Below, one piece after another: positions 55,020-64,000 of a DNA stretch of 64,000 nucleotides (positions are counted from its first letter, which is position 1; every line of letters starts with the position of its first letter). Both the position numbers and the translations under genes were made by a program. The DNA comes from Comamonadaceae bacterium G21597-S1 (lineage in GTDB: Bacteria; Pseudomonadota; Gammaproteobacteria; Burkholderiales; Burkholderiaceae_C). The DNA lies in NCBI GenBank assembly GCA_027214345.1, contig JAPWHR010000003.1, forward strand, positions 496,001 through 560,000, read 5' to 3'. The notes beneath the pieces were generated by a model. It did no database searches. It saw only the letters and a list, made by a program, of their open reading frames with translations, and was not told the DNA's origin.

Positions 55020-55080
55020 GGGGTGTGCTCCGTCACATTGCGCGCGCGCGCCGGGCCCGTGTCTGCGAGGCCGGCGGTCG

Positions 55081-55920
55081 TCATCGGGCCGCGGCCGCGT
55101 CGGTCCCGGCCAGTCCCAGTACGTCGAACATGTCGAACAGGCCGCGCTGCTGGCCGGCCAGGAAACGCACGGCACGCAGGCTGCCCTGCGCGTAGGTCTC
55201 GCGGCTCGAGGACTTGTGCGAAATCTCGATGCGCTCGCCGGTGCCTGCGAACAGCACCGTGTGGTCGCCGACGATGTCGCCGCCGCGGATGGTGGCAAAA
55301 CCGATCGAGGAAGGGTCGCGTTCGCCGGTCACGCCTTCACGCGCATAGACCGCACACTCCTTGAGGTTGCGACCGGTGGCCTGGGCGATGACCTCGCCCA
55401 TCTTGAGCGCGGTGCCCGAGGGCGCGTCGACCTTGTGGCGGTGATGGGCTTCGATGATCTCGATGTCGTATCCGGTGGCCATGGCGCGCCCGGCCAGCTC
55501 CAGCAGCTTGAGCGTGACGTTCACGCCCACGCTCATGTTGGGCGCCATCATGATGGCGATGTCACGCGCACATGCGGCGATGGTGTCCTTCTGCGCGTCG
55601 GAAAACCCGGTGGTGCCGATCACCGCCTGTACGCCGAGCGAGCGGCAGGCGGCCAGGTGGGCCAGCGTACCGTCGGGGCGGGTGAAGTCGATCAATACGT
55701 CGCAGCCGGCCAGGCCCGTGGCCAGGTCGTCGGTGACGGTGACGCCGCAGGGGTGACCGGAGAACGCGCCGGCGTCCTGGCCGATGGCCGGGCTGCCGGT
55801 GATGTCGAGTGCGCCGCCGAGTTCACAGTCGTCGCTGGCGCGCACCGCCTCGATCAACATGTGGCCCATGCGGCCGGATGCCCCGGCAATGCAGACCTTG
55901 CGCTTGCGTTCGCTCGCCAT
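55081..55920 (-). CDS. dapB: 4-hydroxy-tetrahydrodipicolinate reductase
   Basis: A 279-residue NAD(P)H enzyme of lysine and diaminopimelate synthesis. [10 protein letters not shown] near the N-terminus is the nucleotide site, GTTGFSDAQ and [20 protein letters not shown] the catalytic region. Lies nine bases after bamE on the same strand, a conserved neighbourhood. Confidence 0.97.
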   Translation of the reverse strand: MASERKRKVCIAGASGRMGHMLIEAVRASDDCELGGALDITGSPAIGQDAGAFSGHPCGVTVTDDLATGLAGCDVLIDFTRPDGTLAHLAACRSLGVQAVIGTTGFSDAQKDTIAACARDIAIMMAPNMSVGVNVTLKLLELAGRAMATGYDIEIIEAHHRHKVDAPSGTALKMGEVIAQATGRNLKECAVYAREGVTGERDPSSIGFATIRGGDIVGDHTVLFAGTGERIEISHKSSSRETYAQGSLRAVRFLAGQQRGLFDMFDVLGLAGTDAAAAR

Positions 55921-55929
55921 GCGTCGGAA

Positions 55930-56487
55930 TCAGGGTATCGCCGGCTCGAGAGGCGGGTAACTGGCAGGCAACGGCGGCACGGCCCGGGCCGGTGTGGCCG
56001 CGGTGTCGGACGCCGGCCGCTTGCTCGCCTGTGCGAATGCCTTGAGGGCTTCCTCGCTGGCCTCGAGCTCCGGCACCTTGGCCGACTTGCGCTGGTTGTC
56101 GAGCGAGGCTACGAACTCGGCTTCGGTGGGCATCGGGTCGGCCTCGAAACGCTCGACCACGTCGTCCTTGAAATACACGGTGAGCCTGCGCAGCTGGGGC
56201 TCCTCGCCTTTGCGGCGGAAGCTGAACACGTAGTCCCAGCGGTTGGCGTGGAACACGCTTTGCAGCAGTGGCGTGCCCAGCAGGTCGCGCACCGATTGCC
56301 GCGGCAGGCCCGCACGCAGGATGTCCACCTGTTCGCGGGTGATCACGTTGCCCTGTACCACGTCGATCTGGTAGGGTGTCACGATGCTTGCCAGGCGGTT
56401 GCTCGCGCCGTCGAAGCTCGAGCACGCTGCAAGACCGGCACCGATGGCCAGGAGCAGCAGGGACTTCAGAACGGGAGTGGCGTGCAT
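55930..56487 (-). CDS. bamE: Outer-membrane protein assembly factor BamE
   Basis: A 185-residue lipoprotein of the BAM complex. Signal peptide with lipobox GLAAC gives the lipidated Cys22. The SmpA/OmlA domain is marked by [32 protein letters not shown] and [12 protein letters not shown]. The C-terminal 75 residues are longer than in E. coli BamE (113 residues) and end in a Pro-rich tail. Divergent from fur, a common arrangement. Confidence 0.94.
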   Translation of the reverse strand: MHATPVLKSLLLLAIGAGLAACSSFDGASNRLASIVTPYQIDVVQGNVITREQVDILRAGLPRQSVRDLLGTPLLQSVFHANRWDYVFSFRRKGEEPQLRRLTVYFKDDVVERFEADPMPTEAEFVASLDNQRKSAKVPELEASEEALKAFAQASKRPASDTAATPARAVPPLPASYPPLEPAIP

Positions 56488-56562
56488 GGATCAGGGGGGC
56501 GATATGATCGGTTCATTGTAGCCGCTGCTCCTGAGCCAGCGTGCCATCCCCGGAGGTTGACC

Positions 56563-57018
56563 ATGGCCATCGCCAACATCGATGAACTCAAGAGTACCGG
56601 GCTCAAGGCCACGGTGCCGCGGCTGAAGATACTCGAGATTTTCCAGAAAGGCGAGCAGCGCCACATGACGGCGGAAGACGTCTACCGGGCACTGCTGGAC
56701 GACAACTCGGACGTCGGCCTGGCGACCGTCTACCGCGTGTTGACGCAGTTCGAGCAGGCCGGCCTGCTCAGCCGCAGTCACTTCGAAAGCGGCAAGGCCG
56801 TATATGAGCTCGACGAAGGCAAGCACCACGACCATCTGGTGTGCCTGGACTGCGGACGTGTCGAGGAGTTCTACGATGCGGAAATTGAAAAGCGCCAGCA
56901 GGCGGTCGCCAAGGCCAAGGGTTTTGCCATTGCGGACCACGCCTTGAGCCTGTACGCGCACTGCACCAAGGCCCCGTGTCCAAACCGGCCGGCCAGCAGC
57001 CGCAATACCGGCAGCTGA
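56563..57018 (+). CDS. fur: Ferric uptake regulator Fur
   Basis: A 151-residue iron-responsive repressor. The winged helix ([14 protein letters not shown], ...[18 protein letters not shown]) is followed by the metal-binding region with His88-His89-Asp90-His91, and Cys94, Cys97, Cys134, Cys139 as structural zinc ligands. Start ATG with CGGAGG upstream; a far longer frame on this strand is antisense to other genes and is not real. Divergent from bamE, convergent with hprK. Confidence 0.96.
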   Translation: MAIANIDELKSTGLKATVPRLKILEIFQKGEQRHMTAEDVYRALLDDNSDVGLATVYRVLTQFEQAGLLSRSHFESGKAVYELDEGKHHDHLVCLDCGRVEEFYDAEIEKRQQAVAKAKGFAIADHALSLYAHCTKAPCPNRPASSRNTGS

Positions 57019-57033
57019 GCGGGCCTGCCGGCC

Positions 57034-58002
57034 TCAGGCGCCGGAACGCGCCGGTTGCTTGACTTCCATCGCCTTGCGGTGGCGCTCTACGAATTCCTGG
57101 TAGGTGTCGATGCCGCGCAGCTTGAGGATGGTGCTGCGTACCGCGGCCTCGACCAGCACCGCAATGTTGCGCCCGGCCACCACCTGTACCACGACCTTGA
57201 GCACCGGAATGCCGAGGATGTCCTGGGTCAGCGGTTCGTAGGGGATGCGTTCGTATTCGCGCTCCAGCGTCTCGCGGCGCACCAGATGCACGATCAGCTT
57301 GAGGCGGATCTTGCGGCGCACCGCGGTCTCGCCGAAGATGGCGCGGATGTCGAGCAAGCCGATGCCGCGCACCTCGAGCAGGTTCTGCAGCAGATCCGGA
57401 CAGCGCCCTTCGATCGTGGTCTGGTTGATGCGGTACAGGTCGACGGCGTCGTCGGCCACCAGGCCATTGCCGCGTGAGATCAGTTCCAGGCCGAGTTCGC
57501 TCTTGCCCAGCCCGGATTCCCCGGTGATCAGCACACCCAGGCCCAGGATGTCCATCAGCACGCCGTGCATCGATGCGCGCTCGGCGAAATGCTTGGACAG
57601 GTAGGCGCGCAACACGTCGATCACGAAGGCCGACGAGGCCTGGGTCGCGAACATCGGGATCTGGGCGCGTTCGCACAAGGACAACAAGGCTTCGGGCGGC
57701 TCCTGGCCGTCGGCCAGCACCAGTGCGGGCGGCTCCAGCGTGACGATGCGCGAGATGCGGCGGGCGCAGTCCTCGTGCGTTGCGTTGGTCAGGTAGGCGA
57801 TCTCGCGTTCGCCCAGGATCTGGACCCGGTAGGGATGGATGTAGTTGAGGTAACCGACCAGGTCGGCGCCCGAACTGGCGGCCTGCACGGCGACCTCGTC
57901 GAAACGGCGTTCGGAGGCACCGAGACCGGCGACCCATTGCCATTTCAGGTAGCCGCGGAACTCCTCGAACAGGACGTCGGCGCTGACGACGGTGGGCTTC
58001 AT
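57034..58002 (-). CDS. hprK: HPr kinase/phosphorylase
   Basis: A 322-residue bifunctional enzyme that phosphorylates or dephosphorylates HPr on serine. N-terminal HprK domain, then the kinase with P-loop GESGLGKSE (about 160) and signature [22 protein letters not shown]. In beta-proteobacteria it accompanies ptsN and hpf and acts in the nitrogen/carbon PTS rather than sugar uptake. It follows ptsN by 23 bases. Confidence 0.96.
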   Translation of the reverse strand: MKPTVVSADVLFEEFRGYLKWQWVAGLGASERRFDEVAVQAASSGADLVGYLNYIHPYRVQILGEREIAYLTNATHEDCARRISRIVTLEPPALVLADGQEPPEALLSLCERAQIPMFATQASSAFVIDVLRAYLSKHFAERASMHGVLMDILGLGVLITGESGLGKSELGLELISRGNGLVADDAVDLYRINQTTIEGRCPDLLQNLLEVRGIGLLDIRAIFGETAVRRKIRLKLIVHLVRRETLEREYERIPYEPLTQDILGIPVLKVVVQVVAGRNIAVLVEAAVRSTILKLRGIDTYQEFVERHRKAMEVKQPARSGA

Positions 58003-58025
58003 GGCGAATCAGCCCGGGTAGCAGA

Positions 58026-58493
58026 TCAGGCCAGCTGGGCCGACTGCCACTGCGAAATCATGTCGTGCAACTGTGCGGCGTCGGTGCAGTTGCTCATCTT
58101 CTCGCGCAGATCCGCGTCGCTGAGCAGTTCCGCGATCTCGGACAGGATCTCCAGGTGTTTCTGGGTCGCGGCCTCGGGTACCAGCAGGAAGATCAGCAGT
58201 CTGACGGCCTGGTCGTCCGGAGCGTCGAAGCCGATCGCGGTCTCCATCTGGAATACCGCGGCCATCGGGGCTTTCAAGCCCTTGATGCGCCCGTGCGGGA
58301 TCGCCACGCCGTGGCCAAGACCGGTGGAGCCCAGGCGTTCGCGCGAGAACAGGCTGTCGGTGACCAGGGCCCGGCTCAGGCCATGCAGGCTCTCGAACAA
58401 CAGGCCGGCTTCTTCGAAGACGCGCTTCTTGCTGGTGGCATCGACACGCACAAGTACTTGTGCTGGAGGCAGGATGGACGCAAGTCGATTCAT
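58026..58493 (-). CDS. ptsN: PTS IIA-like nitrogen-regulatory protein PtsN
   Basis: A 155-residue EIIA-Ntr protein. The phosphorylation motif is GLGHGVAIPHGRIKG with His67 as acceptor. It regulates potassium transport, nitrogen and stress responses by its phosphorylation state. Start MNRLASILP at 58493; the upstream extension crosses the terminator and is not family-like. The terminator at 58517-58544 separates it from hpf, so it must rely on read-through or a promoter within that area. Confidence 0.94.
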   Translation of the reverse strand: MNRLASILPPAQVLVRVDATSKKRVFEEAGLLFESLHGLSRALVTDSLFSRERLGSTGLGHGVAIPHGRIKGLKAPMAAVFQMETAIGFDAPDDQAVRLLIFLLVPEAATQKHLEILSEIAELLSDADLREKMSNCTDAAQLHDMISQWQSAQLA

Positions 58494-58516
58494 AGTGGGA
58501 TGCAGATTATGCACAC

Positions 58517-58544
58517 AAAAAAAACCGCCCGGCACTCGGGCGGT
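58517..58544 (-). terminator. Rho-independent terminator downstream of hpf
   Basis: On the minus strand CCGCCCG-AGTGC-CGGGCGG forms a 7-bp GC stem (8 bp with the flanking A-U pair) followed by a run of eight U residues. This is a strong intrinsic terminator at the end of hpf, 23 bases before the ptsN start codon. Confidence 0.9.
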
Positions 58545-58569
58545 ATGGGTCGCCGATGCAGGGGGGACC

Positions 58570-58899
58570 TTACATCAGGCGTTTGGGCGCCTCGTGGTGG
58601 TGATCCTGCAGGCGATCCTTGTGGCGCGCGACCTGCCGGTCGAGCTTGTCGACCAGGTCGTCGACAGCGGCATACAGGTCGGCATGGGAACTTTCAGCGA
58701 ACATGTCGCTGCCCTTGACATGGATATTGCATTCAGCGCGTTGCCTTCGCTCCTTTTCCTTGAGTTTCTCCACGGTCAGTAGGACCTTGACGTCCACGAC
58801 GGCGTCGAAGTGGCGGGTGATTCGATCGAGCTTGGTCGTTACATAGTTGCGCAGGGCCGGTGTAACTTCGAGGTGGTGACCGCTGATCGTCAAGTTCAT
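58570..58899 (-). CDS. hpf: Ribosome hibernation promoting factor (short HPF/RaiA type)
   Basis: A 109-residue protein binding the 30S decoding site during stationary phase. It starts [24 protein letters not shown] and ends in an acidic-to-basic tail. Short form, without the dimerising C-terminal domain. In many proteobacteria it follows rpoN; here its 5' neighbour is the divergent patatin gene, so rpoN is located elsewhere. AGGAGGAC precedes the ATG. Confidence 0.94.
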   Translation of the reverse strand: MNLTISGHHLEVTPALRNYVTTKLDRITRHFDAVVDVKVLLTVEKLKEKERRQRAECNIHVKGSDMFAESSHADLYAAVDDLVDKLDRQVARHKDRLQDHHHEAPKRLM

Positions 58900-59146
58900 G
58901 GATGTCCTCCTGTATCGCTCGCCTGAAAATGGCCGCGGCGCTGCGCTGCAGGCCGCGACGGAAGGCAGGACACGGCCCTTTGCGTTTCTCCTGCCAGTCG
59001 ATTCACTATGCCCGCGAAAGGCCGCAAAAGCAAGTCGGCACTGCAGGTGCAGGGCCTTTTCCGTGCCGGCCGTGCACGCGGCTTGCGATAACGCAGGGGC
59101 GGGCCCCGGTCATGCAATAGACTGTCATCAGTTACCAAATGTGTAG

Positions 59147-60352
59147 ATGAGCCTGGACACCATCATCCATGCCGGTTTGCGTCAATACGATCGGCCCACG
59201 GTGGGTCTGGTATTGATGGGTGGCGGCGCGCGTACCGCCTACCAGGTCGGTGTCCTGCGCGCGCTCGCCGGGATGCTGCAGGCGCGTGCGGATGCGCCCC
59301 GCGGTTTTCCGTTCCAGGTGCTGGTGGGTACGTCGGCGGGCGCCATCAATGCGGCCTTCCTGGCCAGCCGTGCCATGCAGGGCTTGCAGGCATTCGAGCA
59401 GCTTGCGCAGTTCTGGCGCCGACTGCGCTCGTCGGATGTGTTCGACCTCAATGTGCCGACCTGGGTGCGGTTCAGCCGCATCGCGGTCGCGCTCAGCCTG
59501 TCGCGCCATGCGCAGGCCAACGGCGCCATGATGGACAACGCGCCGCTTCGCGAGACCTTGCGCAAGGGCATCTTGCTCGATGGCATCGGTGATGCGCTGC
59601 GCTCCAACACCATCGATGCCCTGGCCGTGACCGGCTCGAGCTACACCAGCGGCGTGCACTGGACCTTCTGCCACACGGCCAGCCGTGGCGAGTTCCATGG
59701 CTGGTCCCGGCCCGGCCGGCGCGCCGAGTACCAACCGCTGACCATCGACCACCTGATGGCGTCCAGTGCGATCCCGTTTCTGTTCCCGGCCACCGCGCTG
59801 CAGGTGGACGGCCGCAACGAGTTCTTCGGTGATGGCTCGATGCGACAGGTCACGCCGCTGTCGCCGGCGATGCACCTGGGCGCGCGTCGCATCCTGGTGG
59901 TCGGCGTGGGCCAGCCCGAGCGATCGGGCCTGGGCGGCACCGGCTCCAAGGCGCAGGCACGGGGTCCGACGCTGGGCAGCATGGCCGGCCACGTGATGGC
60001 CAGCGTGTTCCACGATACCCTGCAGGCCGATGTCGAGCAGACCGCACGCGTGACCCAGACCATCAATCGCCTGCCGGCGGCAGCCGCCAGCGCGCTGCCG
60101 TTCAAGGCGGTGGATGTGCTGGCCGTCGCGCCGACGCAGTCGCTGGACGCGCTGGCGCAGAAGTTCACCAGCGAGCTGCCGGCGGCGATCCGCCACGCCA
60201 TGGGCGCGCTCGGCGTGCTCAAGGGCAGCGGCGGCACGCTGGCCAGTTACCTGCTGTTCGAGCCGCGTTTCGTGCAGTCCCTGATGGCCCTGGGCGAGCA
60301 CGATGCGCTGGCCTTGAAGGACGAGTTGCTCGAACTGGTGCTGGGTGCCTGA
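59147..60352 (+). CDS. Patatin-like phospholipase
   Basis: A 401-residue lipase of the patatin class. GGGARTAYQVGVLRAL forms the oxyanion loop, GTSAG (61-65, Ser63) is the nucleophile elbow and the catalytic Asp229 is in GDGSMRQ. Patatins cleave acyl chains from phospholipids; bacterial ones can be toxins or membrane-remodelling enzymes. No signal peptide is visible, so cytosolic localisation is likely. A 247-base gap ahead contains divergent promoters with hpf that I could not resolve. Confidence 0.9.
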   Translation: MSLDTIIHAGLRQYDRPTVGLVLMGGGARTAYQVGVLRALAGMLQARADAPRGFPFQVLVGTSAGAINAAFLASRAMQGLQAFEQLAQFWRRLRSSDVFDLNVPTWVRFSRIAVALSLSRHAQANGAMMDNAPLRETLRKGILLDGIGDALRSNTIDALAVTGSSYTSGVHWTFCHTASRGEFHGWSRPGRRAEYQPLTIDHLMASSAIPFLFPATALQVDGRNEFFGDGSMRQVTPLSPAMHLGARRILVVGVGQPERSGLGGTGSKAQARGPTLGSMAGHVMASVFHDTLQADVEQTARVTQTINRLPAAAASALPFKAVDVLAVAPTQSLDALAQKFTSELPAAIRHAMGALGVLKGSGGTLASYLLFEPRFVQSLMALGEHDALALKDELLELVLGA

Positions 60353-60363
60353 ACCCGGCGCGG

Positions 60364-60372
60364 TGCGATAAT
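60364..60372 (+). promoter_or_regulatory. Extended -10 promoter element upstream of corA
   Basis: TGCGATAAT combines the TGN motif with GATAAT (5 of 6 consensus bases), 102 bases before the corA start; no good -35 is seen, which is usual for extended -10 promoters. Confidence 0.35.
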
Positions 60373-60474
60373 TTCCGGCCCTGACCACGGGTCGACCCGC
60401 GGGCCTTGCGGCATCGCCGGCCGGTCGTGATTTCCCCCATTTTCCTCAGCCGTTCCAGATCACCGGGGTCGACC

Positions 60475-61461
60475 ATGCTCAATGTCTTTTCGCTCGTCAA
60501 TGGTCGCCTCTACCAGGAAGAGATCGCCTCGCTCGAGGAGTTGTCGCGCTTCCATCCGGTGTGGGTCGACCTGGATTCTCCGACAGAGCAGGAACTGCAG
60601 TGGGTCGAGGCGTATTACGGCCTGGCGGTCCCGGCCAACGCGATGGACGAGGACATCGAGGAGTCCGCGCGTTTCTATTCGGAGGAGAACGGCGACCTCA
60701 ACATCCGCAGCGACTTCCTGATCGCCAGCGGCGACGAGCCGCGCACAGTGCGGGTGGCCTTCATCCTGAACCTGGCCAACGACGCGGTGCGCAGCAAGGG
60801 CATCCTGTTCTCGATCCACGAGGAAGACGTGCCGGTGTTCCGCCTGCTGCGCATGCGCGCGCGGCGCGCGCCGGGCCTGATCGAGGACGGCAAGGAAGTG
60901 CTGCTCAAGCTGTTCGATGCCGATGCCGAATATTCGGCCGACACGCTCGAGGGCATCTACGACGAACTCGAGAAGGCCAGTGGGAAGGTGTTGTCCGGCC
61001 AGATGACGGACGAACTGGCCGGCGACGTACTCGGCGCCATCGCGCGCCAGGAGGACATGAACGGGCGCATCCGGCGCAACGCGATGGATACCCGGCGCGC
61101 GGTCAGTTTCATGATGCGCTCGAAGATGCTCAATGCCGAGCAGTTCGAGGAGGCGCGCCAGATCCTGCGCGACATCGACTCGCTCGACTCGCACACCACC
61201 TTCCTGTTCGACAAGATCAACTTCCTGATGGACGCCACGGTGGGCTTCATCAACATCAACCAGAACAAGATCATCAAGCTGTTCTCGGTGGCCGCCGTCG
61301 CCCTGCTGCCGCCCACGCTGGTGGCCAGCGCCTACGGCATGAACTTCCGCTTCATGCCGGAGTTGCAGTGGTCGTTCGGGTATCCGTTTGCGCTGGCGCT
61401 GATGGCCGCCAGTGCGATCGCGCCGATGTGGTATTTCCGGCATCGGGGCTGGCTCAACTGA
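60475..61461 (+). CDS. corA: Magnesium/cobalt transporter CorA
   Basis: A 328-residue channel. A long cytoplasmic N-terminal domain ends in two membrane helices carrying the defining YGMNF motif (in LVASAYGMNFRFMPELQWSF) between them. Length and the basic tail HRGWLN are normal. It admits Mg2+ under magnesium control by its cytoplasmic domain. Magnesium or cobalt; no regulatory leader element was recognised in the 122-base gap upstream. Confidence 0.95.
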   Translation: MLNVFSLVNGRLYQEEIASLEELSRFHPVWVDLDSPTEQELQWVEAYYGLAVPANAMDEDIEESARFYSEENGDLNIRSDFLIASGDEPRTVRVAFILNLANDAVRSKGILFSIHEEDVPVFRLLRMRARRAPGLIEDGKEVLLKLFDADAEYSADTLEGIYDELEKASGKVLSGQMTDELAGDVLGAIARQEDMNGRIRRNAMDTRRAVSFMMRSKMLNAEQFEEARQILRDIDSLDSHTTFLFDKINFLMDATVGFININQNKIIKLFSVAAVALLPPTLVASAYGMNFRFMPELQWSFGYPFALALMAASAIAPMWYFRHRGWLN

Positions 61462-61494
61462 GCCGGCCTGCTGCGCGCCGGCCGTCGCGTGTCG

Positions 61495-62262
61495 TCAGCG
61501 GGCCGCGGCCGACAGTGCCTGCAGGAAACGATCCATGATGCGGCGCGCATAGATCGCCGCCACGTCGTCGATGAACTGCTGGAAATCGACATGGGCCGTA
61601 TCGTCCGCACGATCCGAGACCGTGCGCACGGCCGCAAACCCAACGCCGTAGTCGTGGCAGACCTGTGCGACCGCGGCGCCTTCCATCTCGATGGCCAGCG
61701 CTTCCATGGCCTGTGCACGCAAGGCGTCGCGCACCTGGTGCGAGCTCTGTGCCGTGGCAATGAATCGGTCGCCGCTGGCGATGAGGCCCCGGTGTACCAC
61801 CGGCGCGGCGGGCTCGCGTCCGATGCCGCCCACGGGCGGCATGTCCCGCATGGCGTCGCGGCTGGCCTGCTCCAGCAGGCCGGTCAGTCGCGCATCGCAC
61901 GCAAACCGGGTGCGCTGGTACAGGGGAATCTCGAAACGCGGGAACAGCGGCGAGGCGTCCATGTCGTGCTGCACGAAATCGCTGGCCACCACGACGTCGC
62001 CCACCTGGACCTGCGGCCCCAGGCCCCCGGCCACGCCGGTGAATACGATCTGCTCCGCGCCGAAGGCTTCGATCAGGGTCGTGGCCGTGGTTGCCGCGGC
62101 CACCTTGCCGATGCGCGACAGCGCCAGCACCATCGGCAGGCCATGCAGGTGGCCGACCCAGAACGCCCGTCCGCCGCGCTGCACCTGGCGAGGTTGCGCC
62201 AGATGCGCGATCAGTCCCGCCTGCTCCTGTTCGAGTGCGCTGAGAATCGCCGTGGTCGCCAT
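61495..62262 (-). CDS. mtnN: 5'-methylthioadenosine/S-adenosylhomocysteine nucleosidase
   Basis: A 255-residue phosphorylase-fold enzyme cleaving MTA and SAH. Features include FTGVAGGLGPQVQVGDVVVASDF, AIEMEGAAVAQV (MEGAA motif) and VRTVSD with the catalytic Asp. Contains an extra loop (REPAAPVVHRG) compared with E. coli (232 residues). Start MATTAILSALEQEQ at 62262; fadD stop lies 11 bases upstream, so they are probably one transcript. Confidence 0.92.
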   Translation of the reverse strand: MATTAILSALEQEQAGLIAHLAQPRQVQRGGRAFWVGHLHGLPMVLALSRIGKVAAATTATTLIEAFGAEQIVFTGVAGGLGPQVQVGDVVVASDFVQHDMDASPLFPRFEIPLYQRTRFACDARLTGLLEQASRDAMRDMPPVGGIGREPAAPVVHRGLIASGDRFIATAQSSHQVRDALRAQAMEALAIEMEGAAVAQVCHDYGVGFAAVRTVSDRADDTAHVDFQQFIDDVAAIYARRIMDRFLQALSAAAR

Positions 62263-62273
62263 GGGTCCGAGGT

Positions 62274-63950
62274 CTATGATTTGTCGCGCAACTCGCGGCG
62301 CAGGATCTTGCCGACCGGGGTCTTGGGCAGGTCGGCCCGGAACTCCACTATCTTGGGCTGCTTGTAGGCCGTGAGGTTTTCCTTGCACCAGGCGCGTACC
62401 TGTGCCTCGGTCAGCGATGGGTTCTTCTTGACGATGATCAGTTTCACCGCCTCGCCGGTCTTGGGGTCGGGGATGCCGACGCAGGCGCATTCCAGCACGC
62501 CGGCGAGCTGCGACACGACTTCCTCGATCTCGGTCGGATAGACGTTGAACCCGCTGACCAGCACCATGTCCTTTTTGCGGTCGACGATCCGGAAATAGCC
62601 GCGCTCGTCCATCACGCCGATGTCGCCGGTGCGGAAGTAGCCGTCGGAGGTCATGACCTTGGCGGTTTCGTCGGGACGCTGCCAGTAGCCGGCCATGACC
62701 TGCGGGCCCTTGATGGCGATCTCGCCCGGTTCGCCCGGCTCGGCATCGACGCCGTCGTCGTCGACCAGTTTCATCCAGGTGTTGGGCAGGGGAACCCCGA
62801 TCGTTGCGGTGAACTCGGTGGTGTTGGCCGGGTTGCCGCTGGCCGTGGGCGAGGTTTCGCTCAGGCCGTATCCCTCAAGGATCGGCTTGCCGGTCTTTTC
62901 CTTCCACAACGCGGCGACCGCACTTTGCACCGCCGTGCCGCCGCCGGTGGCGGCCACCAGGTGGCTCCAGTCGACGGTGTGGAAGTCGGGATGGTTGGCC
63001 ATGCCGTTGAACAAGGTGTTGACCGCCGGCATCAGGTGGATACGGTGCCTGGACAGCTCCTTGAGCATGCCCGGCATATCGCGCGGGTTGGCGATCAGGA
63101 TCAGCTTGCCGCCCAGCCGCATCGACAGCATCATGCAGTAGGTGAAGGCAAAGATATGGTACAGCGGCAGTGCGCAGACGATGGTCGGCTGTTCGTTCGA
63201 CGGAATCGTGTTCATCAGCGGAGCGGCCCAGACCTCGTTCTGCAACACGTTGGCCACCAGGTTGCGGTGCATCAGCACCGCGCCCTTGGACAGGCCCGTG
63301 GTGCCGCCGGTGTATTGCAGCACCGCCATGTCGTCACTCTTGATGGCCGGCTTCTTCAGCGTGGCGGGCGTACCGCGCGCGACGGCCTCGTTGAAACGCA
63401 CCGCGCCGGGCAGGTTGAACGTCGGCACCAGCTTCCTGGCGTGGCGCACCACGTAGTTGACCAAGGTGCCCTTGAGCAGCCCCAGCTGGTCGCCCATGGC
63501 GGCGAGCACCACATGCCTGACGGACGTGGCGCCGATGCATTTTTCCAGCGTGGCGGCGAAGTTCTCCAGGATCACGATGGCCTTGGCGCCCGAGTCCTTG
63601 AGCTGATGCTCGAGTTCGCGGGCGGTGTACAGCGGGTTCACGTTGACCAGCACCAACCCGGCGCGCAGGATGGCGGTCACCGCGATCAGGTATTGCGGCA
63701 CGTTGGGCATCATGACCGCCACCCGGTCTCCCTGGGCCAGGCCCAGCGATTGCAGATAGGCACCGAACGCCTCGCTCAGGCTGTCGATCTGCCGGTACGT
63801 GATGTCGCGGCCCATGAAGCTGCAGGCCGTGCGCTGCGCATGCGTGCGAAAGCACTCCTCGATCAGTTCGACCAGCGTGGCGTATTGCGCCACGTCGATA
63901 TCGGCCGGCACCCCGGGAGGGTAGCACTTGAGCCAGATGCGGTCGGTCAT
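62274..63950 (-). CDS. fadD: Long-chain fatty acid-CoA ligase
   Basis: A 558-residue AMP-forming acyl-CoA synthetase. ATP-binding motif YTGGTTGLSKGA (P-loop), YGLSETSPTAS and GYFRTGDIGVMDERGYFRIVDRKKDM are the ANL superfamily signatures; the C-terminal lysine lies in KTPVGKILRREL. It activates fatty acids for beta-oxidation. The start at 63950 is supported by GGAGA nine bases upstream; a start at 63971 is possible. The remaining 50 bases to the window end hold no recognisable gene. Confidence 0.95.
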   Translation of the reverse strand: MTDRIWLKCYPPGVPADIDVAQYATLVELIEECFRTHAQRTACSFMGRDITYRQIDSLSEAFGAYLQSLGLAQGDRVAVMMPNVPQYLIAVTAILRAGLVLVNVNPLYTARELEHQLKDSGAKAIVILENFAATLEKCIGATSVRHVVLAAMGDQLGLLKGTLVNYVVRHARKLVPTFNLPGAVRFNEAVARGTPATLKKPAIKSDDMAVLQYTGGTTGLSKGAVLMHRNLVANVLQNEVWAAPLMNTIPSNEQPTIVCALPLYHIFAFTYCMMLSMRLGGKLILIANPRDMPGMLKELSRHRIHLMPAVNTLFNGMANHPDFHTVDWSHLVAATGGGTAVQSAVAALWKEKTGKPILEGYGLSETSPTASGNPANTTEFTATIGVPLPNTWMKLVDDDGVDAEPGEPGEIAIKGPQVMAGYWQRPDETAKVMTSDGYFRTGDIGVMDERGYFRIVDRKKDMVLVSGFNVYPTEIEEVVSQLAGVLECACVGIPDPKTGEAVKLIIVKKNPSLTEAQVRAWCKENLTAYKQPKIVEFRADLPKTPVGKILRRELRDKS

Positions 63951-64000
63951 TGTGTCGTGTCTCCAATCCATCTGAATCGGGTCGATGCCGCCTGGCGTCA

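Noticed and set aside
54610-56562. Long plus-strand frame leading into fur
   Set aside because: It is antisense to exbB, dapB and bamE; only the part from 56563 is real Fur, with its own ribosome-binding site.
56488-56562. Possible Fur box between bamE and fur (GATATGATCGGTTCATTG)
   Set aside because: Only short arms ATGA/TCAT are paired and the match to the 19-bp consensus is poor, so autoregulation is not supported.
58900-59146. Search for an rpoN, small RNA or promoter in the 247-base hpf/patatin gap
   Set aside because: A partial repeat (AAAGGCC...GGCCTTT, about 30 bases apart) was seen, but no credible promoter pair, RNA or ORF could be defined.

Overview
The window is a gene-dense stretch (about 66% G+C by eye) of a bacterial chromosome. 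It reads as a beta-proteobacterium of the order Burkholderiales. The basis is gene order rather than any marker: yajC-secD-secF followed by a DUF1631 gene; a smg/dprA/LysM block divergent from def-fmt; the block fur / bamE-dapB-exbB-exbD-leuS-lptE-holA-proA; hpf-ptsN-hprK; purE-purK-sua5; tsaB-rimI-udg-pyrF. I see no rRNA, tRNA, insertion sequence, prophage, CRISPR array or integrase. Almost every base lies in or next to a recognisable gene, and no gap exceeds 300 bases. The family or genus cannot be decided from the window.

Layout. 1-3.9 kb: start of an Lrp/AsnC regulator divergent from a fused indolepyruvate:ferredoxin oxidoreductase. 4-8.8 kb (minus): a DctPQM TRAP transporter, an OsmC protein and an M32 carboxypeptidase. 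8.9-11.2 kb: an SRPBCC protein, then a cobalt-type nitrile hydratase operon (alpha, beta, accessory) whose alpha subunit has a His/Asp-rich N-terminus. 11.4-17.3 kb: yajC, secD, secF and a DUF1631 protein. 17.3-20.5 kb (minus): LysM protein, dprA, smg. 20.6-23.3 kb: def, fmt, azlC, azlD. 23.4-27.2 kb: a PmrAB-like two-component system overlapping a lipid A phosphoethanolamine transferase (eptA). 27.2-32.5 kb: pgk and pyk, two PAP2 phosphatases on the other strand, and fba. 32.6-37.5 kb: purC, a thioredoxin-TPR protein, purE, purK and sua5. 37.5-40 kb (minus): a PEP-CTERM protein and a PBP4-type peptidase. 40-44 kb: an EamA transporter, tsaB, rimI, a family-4-type uracil-DNA glycosylase and pyrF. 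44-46 kb: the two oxygenase subunits of a Rieske dioxygenase. 46-58.9 kb: a second PEP-CTERM protein, a MATE exporter, proA, holA, lptE, leuS, exbD, exbB, dapB, bamE, fur (plus strand), hprK, ptsN and hpf. 59-64 kb: patatin phospholipase, corA, mtnN and fadD.

How genes work together. Much of the window is housekeeping: protein export, translation start and formyl-Met handling, t6A tRNA modification, glycolysis (pgk, pyk, fba), purine synthesis and outer-membrane assembly (lptE, bamE). Accessory functions are the nitrile hydratase, the TRAP transporter, the Rieske oxygenase, the PEP-CTERM proteins and the polymyxin-type envelope-modification locus.

The most informative non-coding signals are: (1) a sigma-54 promoter with two TGTCG-type upstream sites exactly 21 bp apart ahead of the first PEP-CTERM gene; (2) a PmrA-box-like sequence upstream of the two-component/eptA operon and a second one between the PAP2 pair and fba; (3) a 51-codon open frame ending one base before secD, a possible Sec-sensing leader peptide; (4) a clear intrinsic terminator between hpf and ptsN. 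No wholly new system can be demonstrated from the sequence alone.
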